Positions 31,901 through 40,239 of a stretch of 64,000 nucleotides of DNA are shown here, one piece after another. Both the position numbers and the translations under genes were made by a program. The notes under the pieces are model-generated. The model worked only from the letters and a program-made list of their open reading frames with translations. It was not told the DNA's origin and ran no database searches. Source of the DNA: Flavobacteriia bacterium (GTDB taxonomy: Bacteria > Bacteroidota > Bacteroidia > Flavobacteriales_D > Crocinitomicaceae); assembly GCA_947490145.1 (NCBI GenBank), contig CANLGD010000006.1, positions 1-64,000 on the forward strand, given 5' to 3'. Within the stretch, counting starts at the first letter, position 1; every line of letters starts with the position of its first letter.

Positions 31901-32486
31901 CTAAAATTGTTCCACCACCATCTGCGTTCCAACCAGAGCAACTAAACAAACAAGCTTTGAATGTTACAGTTGAGTTTATTAATTCAAAGTTAACACCATC
32001 CGAAGGAGCTCCCTGGTTGTCCTTTACGACAATATTTTCAAAAATAATTCCGGTTCTTCCAGTCATAGTCATTACTTGACCATTATTATTCAAATAATAA
32101 TTAATGAATTTGATGTTTTTAATAGTTACATTATTTGCCGTGATAGAACCAAATCGATTTATTGAAGCATTTCCTGTAAAGACTGTAATTCCCGAGCTAG
32201 CTCCAATAATACTAACAGATTTATTGATATTAACACTAACTTGATTGTAATTTCCTGCATCAACAAAAATAGTGTCACCATTTGATGCTGAAGATATGGC
32301 TTGTGCCAAAGTAGCAAAAGGTGCTAGAGCTGTGCCCACTGCGCCATCATTTCCATTAGCTGATCCAATTGTATACACATCATTTGAGTTACTGGTATCA
32401 TCCACGTACCAATCGGCAGCAGAAATATTGAATGGAAAGGAAAATAATAAAAGAATTTTGAATAAGCTCAAAGATTTTTTTTTCAT
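28923..32486 (-). CDS. large secreted protein: parallel beta-helix, HYR, Ig-like (CHU_C-type) repeats, SprB-type repeat, gliding motility-associated C-terminal domain
   Basis: TVFVDAGNYNQV beta-helix; QSFCTIDNPTVADL..IQWYDAAVNGNLLPSGTTL repeats; C-term IFNRWGNEVFTASPYLDDWAGK...PNGTYFYLIDLKNG. Confidence 0.9.
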   Translation of the reverse strand: MKKKSLSLFKILLLFSFPFNISAADWYVDDTSNSNDVYTIGSANGNDGAVGTALAPFATLAQAISSASNGDTIFVDAGNYNQVSVNINKSVSIIGASSGITVFTGNASINRFGSITANNVTIKNIKFINYYLNNNGQVMTMTGRTGIIFENIVVKDNQGAPSDGVNFELINSTVTFKACLFSCSGWNADGGGTILANNTNLTLQNCAFKEVKNFASSGRGGAVEMIGANPVVTIFETVFEDCSSTLGGAIFQNSGTLTVDNSCFFNNYTQGNSSDPLLGGGAYANVSSGATTSASFTNCNFTDNFVNPITVQFDSNASCDGGCFLFRSAGGTYTFDKCSFDNLQPGAAGRYDRGQDFFLDESAAMTLSITNSSFGPSTNASGGNKVNINNNDLEAADLTITNSGSFTFTGAAAAVTDGNAPVWDATFSAPNTNCIDVSNIAACGATIDCGAETLTPIIISCVPDQTILDCSAILDYTLLVSAFDDCSFTVTQSPAAGTILANGTHPITMTVTDAAGNTSTCIFNITVSGCVACVDPGPPAGDASQEFCIINNPTLNNIVVVGDNILWYDAAVGGNLLPGTTVLLSGTSYFASQTVVATCESADRWEVVIGEIIGFSSFASATQIKAFGTPTIYNTTGSGADCINQACAVVLNGTNLGTYDQNSGDLQISGAEIKTRKSTGNVCSGTMSYRVYKIGDVPGSFIDVNLPFANSCVAGIFNDGLGPCSPNDQKWKDYSFAIDLTDGICEGNYNLEVSYSYTGSNCSAGGCSEEKFVNNSGLFYVANFSINATPAPTANATQSFCTIDNPTVADLTTLTGTNIQWYDAAVNGNLLPSGTTLLNGTSYFASQTEGSCESALRVEVVATVENPSAPTANAAQSFCTIDNPTVADLTTLTGTNIQWYDAAVNGNLLPSGTTLVNGTSYFASQTEGSCESALRVEVVVNISNPSAPAGNPSQLFCVEDNPTVADLQATGSNIQWYLTVPIETILNSSTPLVNGISYFASQTVDGCEGVNLLQIDVTINTVTLAINSINEPTCGESEGSISVIASGGNSPYTYTWSNGIVSDEINSIPGGQYTVNVLDVNGCSASLTKLVDCILPEIPEIITPGGNGKNETWVIGLYTIYPEMTVKIFNRWGNEVFTASPYLDDWAGKCNTGIKMGDEFLPNGTYFYLIDLKNGDKPLSGYIELVR
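29671..30114. repeat. near-identical tandem repeat within the adhesin gene, period 234 bp (78 aa)
   Basis: acaacttcaactc at 29671 and 29905; gcaactgttggattatcaattgtacagaatga at 29827 and 30061; both offsets are 234 bp. Confidence 0.85.
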
Positions 32487-32827
32487 AATTTAAGCAATTT
32501 TAATTTTTGTTAACCAAAGATTATTGTAAACTTAAAAAAGATTTATTTCATTACCTTGAAAAATACGTAATGTGCAAAAAATAGGCTACTTTAATGTGTT
32601 TTTTTATGTAAAATGTTATTTTTTGTGGCAAATAGTTAAACAGAAGTTAACAGATAAATACTTATCAATTTACCTCAATAGTTATCCGTATATATATATT
32701 TTCTAATGTTTTAGAGCTATTTTTAACCATTGCCTAAAAATTGAAGTATACTAGGCTGCCAAAGATTAACTTTAATCGTTCAAATAATAAATTAATGATA
32801 ATTTATATTGCTTTAAAAACTATAATC

Positions 32828-35800
32828 ATGAATAATATGATGAAACATCTATTTATAATCTCTTGTTTTTTTTCTTTTCTTAATTCATCTTTTTTTGCTT
32901 GTGATGAAACAAGTACCGTTGTAAATGGAATTGTAAATAATGGAGATGGTACATTCACTGTAACGTTGACTGCCTGTATGGAGCCAAATGATAATTCAGG
33001 AAGTGCAAGTTATTTTTTGGCAACATTCATTGGAGCAAATGCAATTAGTGCCTCTCCTTCAACAATGAACTATAGTGATGGAACAGTTCATACTTTAAAT
33101 GCAATTTCTGGAGCCAACGGTAGAGCAAAGTGGTCAGGGCCAACTGTTTCAACATTTGTTTCACAAGCTTGTTTTACAGTTAGTATTGTACTAGATGGAA
33201 TGCCCACAGGTTTATCAACTGAAAATGGGCGTTCAGGATGCAGCCACACTGCAACTTTTCCTACAACAGTAAATTTGACATGTACAAGTTCTGGTGGAGT
33301 TTTTACAGATTCTGGAGGTGCAAGTGGTAATTATGGGTCCAATCAAAATACAGTGACTACAATTTGTCCCGATTCTCCGGGCGGTGCTGTAACGGTTGCC
33401 TTTTCAGGAATTATTAATACGGATGCAGTATTTTCGACTTGTGTAGATATTTTATCCATTTATCAAGGGCAAAGTACAGCAGGCACTTTTGTTGGGGATT
33501 TTTGTGAAAATGACCCTGCACCTGGAACAATTGTTTCAACCGATCCAAGTGGTTGTTTGACTTTTCAATTTGTATCGGATGGTAGTACAAATCGTGCCGG
33601 TTGGAATTCCATCGTGAGCTGCAGTAATCCGTGTAATACATCTGCGATTTTAAGCGGAAGCTCTTCAATTTGCAGTGGAAATGGCACAAACTTGTCTGTT
33701 GCTTTAACTGGCACTCCACCTTGGAACATAACTTATACTGATGGTACAACTCCAGTTACAGTTAATGGAATAAATGCATCACCTTTTGTAGTAAATGTTA
33801 CTCCGACTTCCACAAAAACATATTCTTTAACAGCAGTAAGCAATGCTCAATGTGCTGGTACTTTTTCAGGAGCAGCTACGGTTTCAGTTTCAACTGCTTT
33901 GCCTCCGACCTACACAAAAACATCAACTGGAATAACTTGTGCTGGGCCGAACACTGGTTCAATAACGATTAATCCAAGTTCAGCAAATACTTCATTTGAT
34001 TGGGTAAGTGGACCTATTGTTTCACCAATTCCAGCGGGAAATTTACCAGGAGGAGCAAGTGATGAAAGAGCCTTAACTAATCTTCCTGTTGGAACGTATT
34101 GTGTCGATATTACAAGAAATACAAATTCAACAACAAATGCAGTAATTTTTAGTGAAACATTTGAAACTGGTGGTACAAACTGGACCATAAATAATTCAAC
34201 TGGAGCAAATATATTTGTAATTAATAACACTTATCCAGGAGGAACATGTGTAACTGGTCTAGGTCCATTTACAGTTCCAGTTGTGCCAAATCAACCAGCA
34301 GCTGTTACAGCTGGACCAAATAGTAATTATTTACACATTATGGCAACCACGACTTCTGGCCTAACATGTGGAGGAGGTTCCACAACTCCTTTTCCACCCT
34401 TAAATGCAAATTTTGATGGGGCAGTGTCAAATCAAAAGGTAACCATGAACACTCCTTTAAGTACACTTGGAATGACTAATGTAGTGGTGAGTTTTTATTG
34501 GTTAGCGCAAGGAGAAACCTCAGGTCAAGACGATTTTGGGTCAATCGAATATAGCTTAAATGGAGGTGCATTTATTCAAGTGGGGTCAAAATTAAGAAAT
34601 CAAACTACTTGGTTAAATACAACTTTAACTGACCCATCGTGGAGCAATCAAGCTAGTTTGGTTTTTAGAATAAGATGGCAAAATGATGCTTCCTCAAGCA
34701 TTGATCCACCTTTGGCGATAGATCAATTTGTAGTTACTGCTGATGTTACCACATCATGTCCAAATACTGTGCAAGAATGTTTCACTCTTGTTGCACCGGC
34801 GAATATAACTCCGACCTTTAATCCACTAAGTGCCGTTTGTCAAAATGCGCTAGCACCTGTTTTGCCTCCAACTTCCTTAAATGGAATTACAGGAACTTGG
34901 AGTCCAGCGGTTTCAACAGCAACATCTGGAACGAAAACATTCACTTTTACTCCAAATGCAGGACAATGTGGACTTACAACAACAATAACTTTGTTAGTAA
35001 ATCCAATTTTAACACCTGCGATAACTTGCGGGACTTTAATGACAACTTCTGTTCAATTTAATTGGGTTGCATTAGCTGGGGCAGCTAATTATGCTGTTTC
35101 ATATTCTATAAATGGTGGCGCGTCGATAAATGGTGGAACTATTACAACAACAACTTTTACTGTTACGGGCTTAAGCCCAGCAGATAACGTCGTGATTACA
35201 GTAACACCATCAGGGACAGGATGTTATTTAGCAGGCACAGGAAACTGTACATCAAATAACTGTGTACCTCCAGTAATAACTGTACAACCAATTGGAAATC
35301 AAACTATTTGTGAGGGATTACCAACAAATTTTGACGTAACTGTGACAGGAGGCACTAATTTTCAATGGCAAATTAGTACAGATAACGGTGCTTCTTATGT
35401 TAATTTATCAAATGGTGGAATTTATTCAAATGTAACAACGAATAATTTAGCAATTAGCGATGTCACTGGATTAAATGGAAATATTTACCAATTAGTTGTC
35501 ACTGCAGCAGATCCTTTATGTCCAGCTACAACAAACCCTGCACTAACCTTAACAGTTACTCCTAGAACTATTCCATTATTTACGCAAATTCCTGCAATTT
35601 GCCAAAATGCTGTAGTTCCAATTTTACCTCCAAATTCGACAAACGGAATAGCTGGTACTTGGTTGCCACCACTAGTAAATAACACAACTACAACAACTTA
35701 CACATTTACACCTTCATCTGGATTATGCGCAACTACGACAACAATGACTATTACCGTTAATCCAAATTTAGCACCAGTAATTTCTTGTGGCACAAGCACG

Positions 35801-38800
35801 GTTAGTTCAGTTAGTTTTGATTGGCCTAATATATCTGGTGCTAGTTCTTACAATGTAACTTATACAATAAATGGATCAGGGACAACCAATTCAAGCACAG
35901 CTGCGTCAGATTTTAGTGTTATAGGATTAAGCATTGATGATTTAGTAAACGTTACTGTAACTCCTATTGGAACAGGCTGTTATGCTTCAAGTATGGGTTC
36001 TTGTTCAGCTTTAGGTTGCAATCAACCAACAATTACAACTCAGCCTTTAAATGATGTGAATTGTGTCGGAACTTCAGTTAACTTAAGCATTGTTGAAAAT
36101 GGTGGGTCAAGTTATCAATGGCAAATTAGTACGGATGGTGGTACAAGTTTTTCAAACTTAACGAACAATGCTGTTTATTCAAATGTAACATCGACAACTT
36201 TGATAATTAATGACAACACAGGTTTGAATGGAAATGTTTACCGTGTTATTGTCAATGAAATCAACAATCTATGTCCAACTACCTCAACAAATTCAACTTT
36301 AACAGTAAATCCACAGCTTATTCCAACAATCACATGCGGTATTTCAACGGCAGCGAGTGTTACATTTAATTGGAATACTTTAGTTGGAGCAACTAATTAT
36401 GATATTACCTATAGGATTAATGGTGGAACAAATCAAAATGGTGGAAATATTTTAATCAATACTTTTGATGTCACGGGTTTAACAGCTGGAGATATAGTAG
36501 ATATTACCGTTACTCCAAACGGCGTAGGTTGTTTTACAGATGGATTCGGAACTTGTACGGCGATAAATTGCACACCTCCTGCAATAAATACGCAAGCTAT
36601 TGATGATATTAATTGTGAAGGTAATCCAATTACATTTTCTGTTTCAGAAACTGGTGGAAGTTCTTATCAGTGGCAAATAAGTGCGGATAATGGAATTACA
36701 TTTATCAATTTATCAGATGGAGGAATTTATTCTGGAGCGGCAACAGCAATTTTAGACATTAGTAACAATACAGGATTAAATGCAAATCAATATCAACTTG
36801 TAATCAATGAACTTACAGGATTTTGTCCAATTACTTCAAATATTGTTACAGTTACGGCAAATCAAAATATAACTCCAACTTTTACTGCAATTTCGGCAAT
36901 TTGCTCAGGGGATATTTTGAGTGATTTACCGCAAAATTCAACAAATTCAATTTCTGGAACTTGGAGCCCAGCCATAGATAATACTACAACGACAGTATAC
37001 ACCTTTGTGCCTGATGCAAATCAATGCGCAGTTTCTAATACTTTAACAATAAATGTGAATCCAATAGTAACCCCAACTTTTACAGCTGTAACTCCAATTT
37101 GTTCAGGTGTAGCTTTGGCAGCATTACCTGTAAGTTCAACAAACGCAATTGATGGAACTTGGAGTCCAGCTCCTGATAATACTGCAACAACAATTTATAC
37201 TTTTACTCCAGATGCTGGCCAATGCGCAGTAATAAATACCTTAACAATAATTGTAAATCCAATTGAAACTCCAGCAATTACCTGTGGAGCTTCAACCGTT
37301 TCTTCTGTAACTTTTGATTGGGCTGCTTTAACTGGAGTTACTACCTATTCAATTTCATATTCTATAAATGGTGGAGCAAATATTGCTGCAGCAAATCAAA
37401 TAGGTGTTAGTTTTACTGTAAATGGTTTGAATCCAAATGATGTTGTTGATGTATCAATAACACCAAACGGAACAGGATGCTACCTAGTTGGAACTGCAAC
37501 TTGTACAACCTTAAACTGTGCGGCTCCAATAATAACAACACAACCAGCTTCAAATGTGGCCTGCGAGGGAAATCCTGTAACTTTTACTTCTGTTGCAACA
37601 GGTGGAAATACTTTCCAATGGCAAGCAAGTAATGATAATGGAGCCACATTCTTTAATTTAATAGATGTTGTGGGGGTAGTTTCTGGCTCAAGTTCTAATA
37701 CGCTTAATATCTTAAATAATACAGGATTAAGCGGCATAATATATCAGCTTGTTATTAATGAAATTAACAATATTTGTCCAACAACGTCTGATCAGGTAAG
37801 TATTACGGCAAATCCAATTCCAGTAATTACGGCTTCAAATAATGGACCTTTATGTGTAGGAAGTCAGTTGGATTTAGCGGCAACAAATTTTGCTGGAGCA
37901 ATTTATACCTGGATTGGGCCAGCATTTGCTTCAGGAATCCAAAATAACTCTATTCCTCAAATTCTTGTTGCAAATGCAGGAGTTTATTCTGTTACAGCTT
38001 TTTTAAATGGATGTTCTTCGACTTCAACTACAACAGTTGTCGTAAATACTCAGACACCAGTTTCAATTTTACCAGCTGGACCTTTTTGTGAGAGCGATCC
38101 AAGCGTTATATTGACAGCTGATGTCTTAGGCGGAATTTGGTCCGGATCAGGAATTACAGATCCAAATCTAGGGATTTTTAGTCCTTCAAATGCACAAAGC
38201 GGTTTGAATGCTATCACATACACCCTTTCCGCTGGATGCGGAGGTTTAGCTCAAAGTGCTATTCAAGTAAATGCGACCCCAATAGCTTCTTTTACTTTAA
38301 ATACTGGTATTTTAGACCCGATTAATCCTTCTGTGACGACATTTAATTTATCTCAAAATGCTGTAACTTATAACTGGTCATTTGGTGATAACTCTATTTC
38401 TACTGATTTTGAGCCAACATATCTTTATCCTTCAGATATTAAAAGTTATACTATTACTTTGATTGCAACAAGTTTGGCAGGTTGTAAAGACACTACTGCA
38501 GCAATTGTGACTGTTCCTGAAACACTAATTTTTTATGTTCCAAATGCTTTTACTCCTAATCAAGATGAATTGAACAACACTTTTTTCCCAGTATTTACTT
38601 CAGGGTACAATCCGTTTGAATATCATTTATCGATTTTTAATCGTTGGGGTGAAAGAATTTTTGAATCATTTGACCCTCAAGTTGGATGGGATGGAACATA
38701 TAAGGAACTAGGATTGGTTGAAATCGGTACTTATGTTTGGAAAATTGATTTTGGACTAACTATTAATGGTCAGAAAAAATCTGTAGTTGGAAGTGTGAGT

Positions 38801-38812
38801 GTTATCAAATAG
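32828..38812 (+). CDS. giant secreted adhesin-like protein: CUB-like region, alternating Ig-like/FN3-like repeats, PKD domain, gliding motility-associated C-terminal domain (ORF opens at 32741)
   Basis: signal peptide MNNMMKHLFIISCFFSFLNSSFFACDE; repeated ITTQP..G.SYQWQIS.DNG; PKD YNWSFGDNSISTDFEPTYLYPS; C-term FTPNQDELNNTFFPVF...IFNRWGERIFESFDPQVGWDGTYKE. Confidence 0.9.
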   Translation: MNNMMKHLFIISCFFSFLNSSFFACDETSTVVNGIVNNGDGTFTVTLTACMEPNDNSGSASYFLATFIGANAISASPSTMNYSDGTVHTLNAISGANGRAKWSGPTVSTFVSQACFTVSIVLDGMPTGLSTENGRSGCSHTATFPTTVNLTCTSSGGVFTDSGGASGNYGSNQNTVTTICPDSPGGAVTVAFSGIINTDAVFSTCVDILSIYQGQSTAGTFVGDFCENDPAPGTIVSTDPSGCLTFQFVSDGSTNRAGWNSIVSCSNPCNTSAILSGSSSICSGNGTNLSVALTGTPPWNITYTDGTTPVTVNGINASPFVVNVTPTSTKTYSLTAVSNAQCAGTFSGAATVSVSTALPPTYTKTSTGITCAGPNTGSITINPSSANTSFDWVSGPIVSPIPAGNLPGGASDERALTNLPVGTYCVDITRNTNSTTNAVIFSETFETGGTNWTINNSTGANIFVINNTYPGGTCVTGLGPFTVPVVPNQPAAVTAGPNSNYLHIMATTTSGLTCGGGSTTPFPPLNANFDGAVSNQKVTMNTPLSTLGMTNVVVSFYWLAQGETSGQDDFGSIEYSLNGGAFIQVGSKLRNQTTWLNTTLTDPSWSNQASLVFRIRWQNDASSSIDPPLAIDQFVVTADVTTSCPNTVQECFTLVAPANITPTFNPLSAVCQNALAPVLPPTSLNGITGTWSPAVSTATSGTKTFTFTPNAGQCGLTTTITLLVNPILTPAITCGTLMTTSVQFNWVALAGAANYAVSYSINGGASINGGTITTTTFTVTGLSPADNVVITVTPSGTGCYLAGTGNCTSNNCVPPVITVQPIGNQTICEGLPTNFDVTVTGGTNFQWQISTDNGASYVNLSNGGIYSNVTTNNLAISDVTGLNGNIYQLVVTAADPLCPATTNPALTLTVTPRTIPLFTQIPAICQNAVVPILPPNSTNGIAGTWLPPLVNNTTTTTYTFTPSSGLCATTTTMTITVNPNLAPVISCGTSTVSSVSFDWPNISGASSYNVTYTINGSGTTNSSTAASDFSVIGLSIDDLVNVTVTPIGTGCYASSMGSCSALGCNQPTITTQPLNDVNCVGTSVNLSIVENGGSSYQWQISTDGGTSFSNLTNNAVYSNVTSTTLIINDNTGLNGNVYRVIVNEINNLCPTTSTNSTLTVNPQLIPTITCGISTAASVTFNWNTLVGATNYDITYRINGGTNQNGGNILINTFDVTGLTAGDIVDITVTPNGVGCFTDGFGTCTAINCTPPAINTQAIDDINCEGNPITFSVSETGGSSYQWQISADNGITFINLSDGGIYSGAATAILDISNNTGLNANQYQLVINELTGFCPITSNIVTVTANQNITPTFTAISAICSGDILSDLPQNSTNSISGTWSPAIDNTTTTVYTFVPDANQCAVSNTLTINVNPIVTPTFTAVTPICSGVALAALPVSSTNAIDGTWSPAPDNTATTIYTFTPDAGQCAVINTLTIIVNPIETPAITCGASTVSSVTFDWAALTGVTTYSISYSINGGANIAAANQIGVSFTVNGLNPNDVVDVSITPNGTGCYLVGTATCTTLNCAAPIITTQPASNVACEGNPVTFTSVATGGNTFQWQASNDNGATFFNLIDVVGVVSGSSSNTLNILNNTGLSGIIYQLVINEINNICPTTSDQVSITANPIPVITASNNGPLCVGSQLDLAATNFAGAIYTWIGPAFASGIQNNSIPQILVANAGVYSVTAFLNGCSSTSTTTVVVNTQTPVSILPAGPFCESDPSVILTADVLGGIWSGSGITDPNLGIFSPSNAQSGLNAITYTLSAGCGGLAQSAIQVNATPIASFTLNTGILDPINPSVTTFNLSQNAVTYNWSFGDNSISTDFEPTYLYPSDIKSYTITLIATSLAGCKDTTAAIVTVPETLIFYVPNAFTPNQDELNNTFFPVFTSGYNPFEYHLSIFNRWGERIFESFDPQVGWDGTYKELGLVEIGTYVWKIDFGLTINGQKKSVVGSVSVIK

Positions 38813-39176
38813 AATTGAGCGTAGAATTTAAAAATTGAAATAAGGTTACTATCCATATTTTTACTGCTATAAAGTTGTTTAAATAAGGCGTTTCCTGCAA
38901 ATTGCAAAAAAGTTAATTCAATTGTATCGTTTAGTGATTTTTTGCAATAGTCAATTCCTTTCAAAGAATATAACATAGCGAAATCATATTAATTGGAATT
39001 TTGAGTACAAAAATATAGGCTGAATACCACAAAAGTTGAGTTTCAGTATTTATTTTGACTTTTTCTGAAAGAGATCTAAACTTTTTAAAATAGAATTATC
39101 ATTATTTTGAAGCTTTATTTTTTGAATGTTTTTTTACTGAAGTTTTAGAACTAATATTAAATTAAAAATCTTACAT

Positions 39177-40163
39177 TCAAATCAATCCTTTTTTAATCAA
39201 TAATAATCCAATTTGAACTGCATTTGTTGCAGCACCTTTTCTTAAATTATCAGCAACAATCCATAAATTCAAGGATTTTTCTTGTGATTCATCGCGTCGA
39301 ATTCTACCAACAAAAACATCATTTTTCTTTGCTGCAAATTTCGGCATTGGATATTCAAAATTCGCAGGATTATCTTGTAAAGTAATCCCTTCTGTCGCGC
39401 TTAGAATTGATTTAATATCTGAAATATCAAATTCATTTTCAAATTCAATATTGACAGCCTCAGAGTGACCACCAACAACTGGAACACGAACAGCTGTTGC
39501 AGAAACAAAAATACTATTGTCAATTATTTTTTTGGTTTCACGCGTCAATTTCATTTCTTCTTTGGTATATCCATTTTCTTCAAATGAATCACATTGCGGA
39601 ATACAATTTTTATCAATTTCGTACTTGTAAGCCATTTCACCTGAAACACCATTGCGTTCGTTTTCAAGCTGTTGAACTGCTTTTACACCAGTCCCTGTGA
39701 TTGATTGGTAAGTAGAAACAATAACTCTTTTTACCTTAAATTTATCGTGCAAAGGTTTCAAAGTCATCACCAATTGAATGGTGCTACAATTTGGATTTGC
39801 AATAATTTTATCTTCCTTGGTTAATGAATCTCCATTGATTTCTGGAACGATTAATTTTTTTGTTGGATCCATTCTCCAAGCCGAACTATTATCAATAACT
39901 GTTGTACCAATTGCAGCAAATTTTGGGGCCCATTCTAGTGAAGTTTCGCCTCCGGCAGAAAAAATCGCCAAGTCTGGTTTCATTGAAACAGCATTTGCTA
40001 AACTTACAATTTTGTGGGATTTTCCATCATAAAAAACTTCTTTTCCTATAGATTTTTCTGATGCTATTGGAATCATTTCTGTTAAAGGAAAATTAAACTC
40101 TTTTAAAACTTCTAACATGACTTCTCCAACCATTCCTGTGGCTCCAACAACTGCTACTTTCAT
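39177..40163 (-). CDS. asd: aspartate-semialdehyde dehydrogenase
   Basis: VAVVGATGMVGEVML, IANPNCSTIQLVM catalytic Cys, VRVPVVGGHSEAVNIEF. Confidence 0.95.
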   Translation of the reverse strand: MKVAVVGATGMVGEVMLEVLKEFNFPLTEMIPIASEKSIGKEVFYDGKSHKIVSLANAVSMKPDLAIFSAGGETSLEWAPKFAAIGTTVIDNSSAWRMDPTKKLIVPEINGDSLTKEDKIIANPNCSTIQLVMTLKPLHDKFKVKRVIVSTYQSITGTGVKAVQQLENERNGVSGEMAYKYEIDKNCIPQCDSFEENGYTKEEMKLTRETKKIIDNSIFVSATAVRVPVVGGHSEAVNIEFENEFDISDIKSILSATEGITLQDNPANFEYPMPKFAAKKNDVFVGRIRRDESQEKSLNLWIVADNLRKGAATNAVQIGLLLIKKGLI

Positions 40164-40239
40164 TTTTTTTAAATAAAATTTGTAAATCGAAACAAAATTA
40201 CTATTTTTATGTTCATTAAATTCAATTTATCACTAAAAT

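Noticed and set aside
31753-32079. 108-aa + strand ORF inside the 28923-32486 adhesin
   Set aside because: Antisense to a confident CDS; composition mirrors the repeat-rich host gene.
34800-37800. Repeats considered as satellite or mobile DNA
   Set aside because: They are diverged protein-domain repeats inside one continuous ORF.
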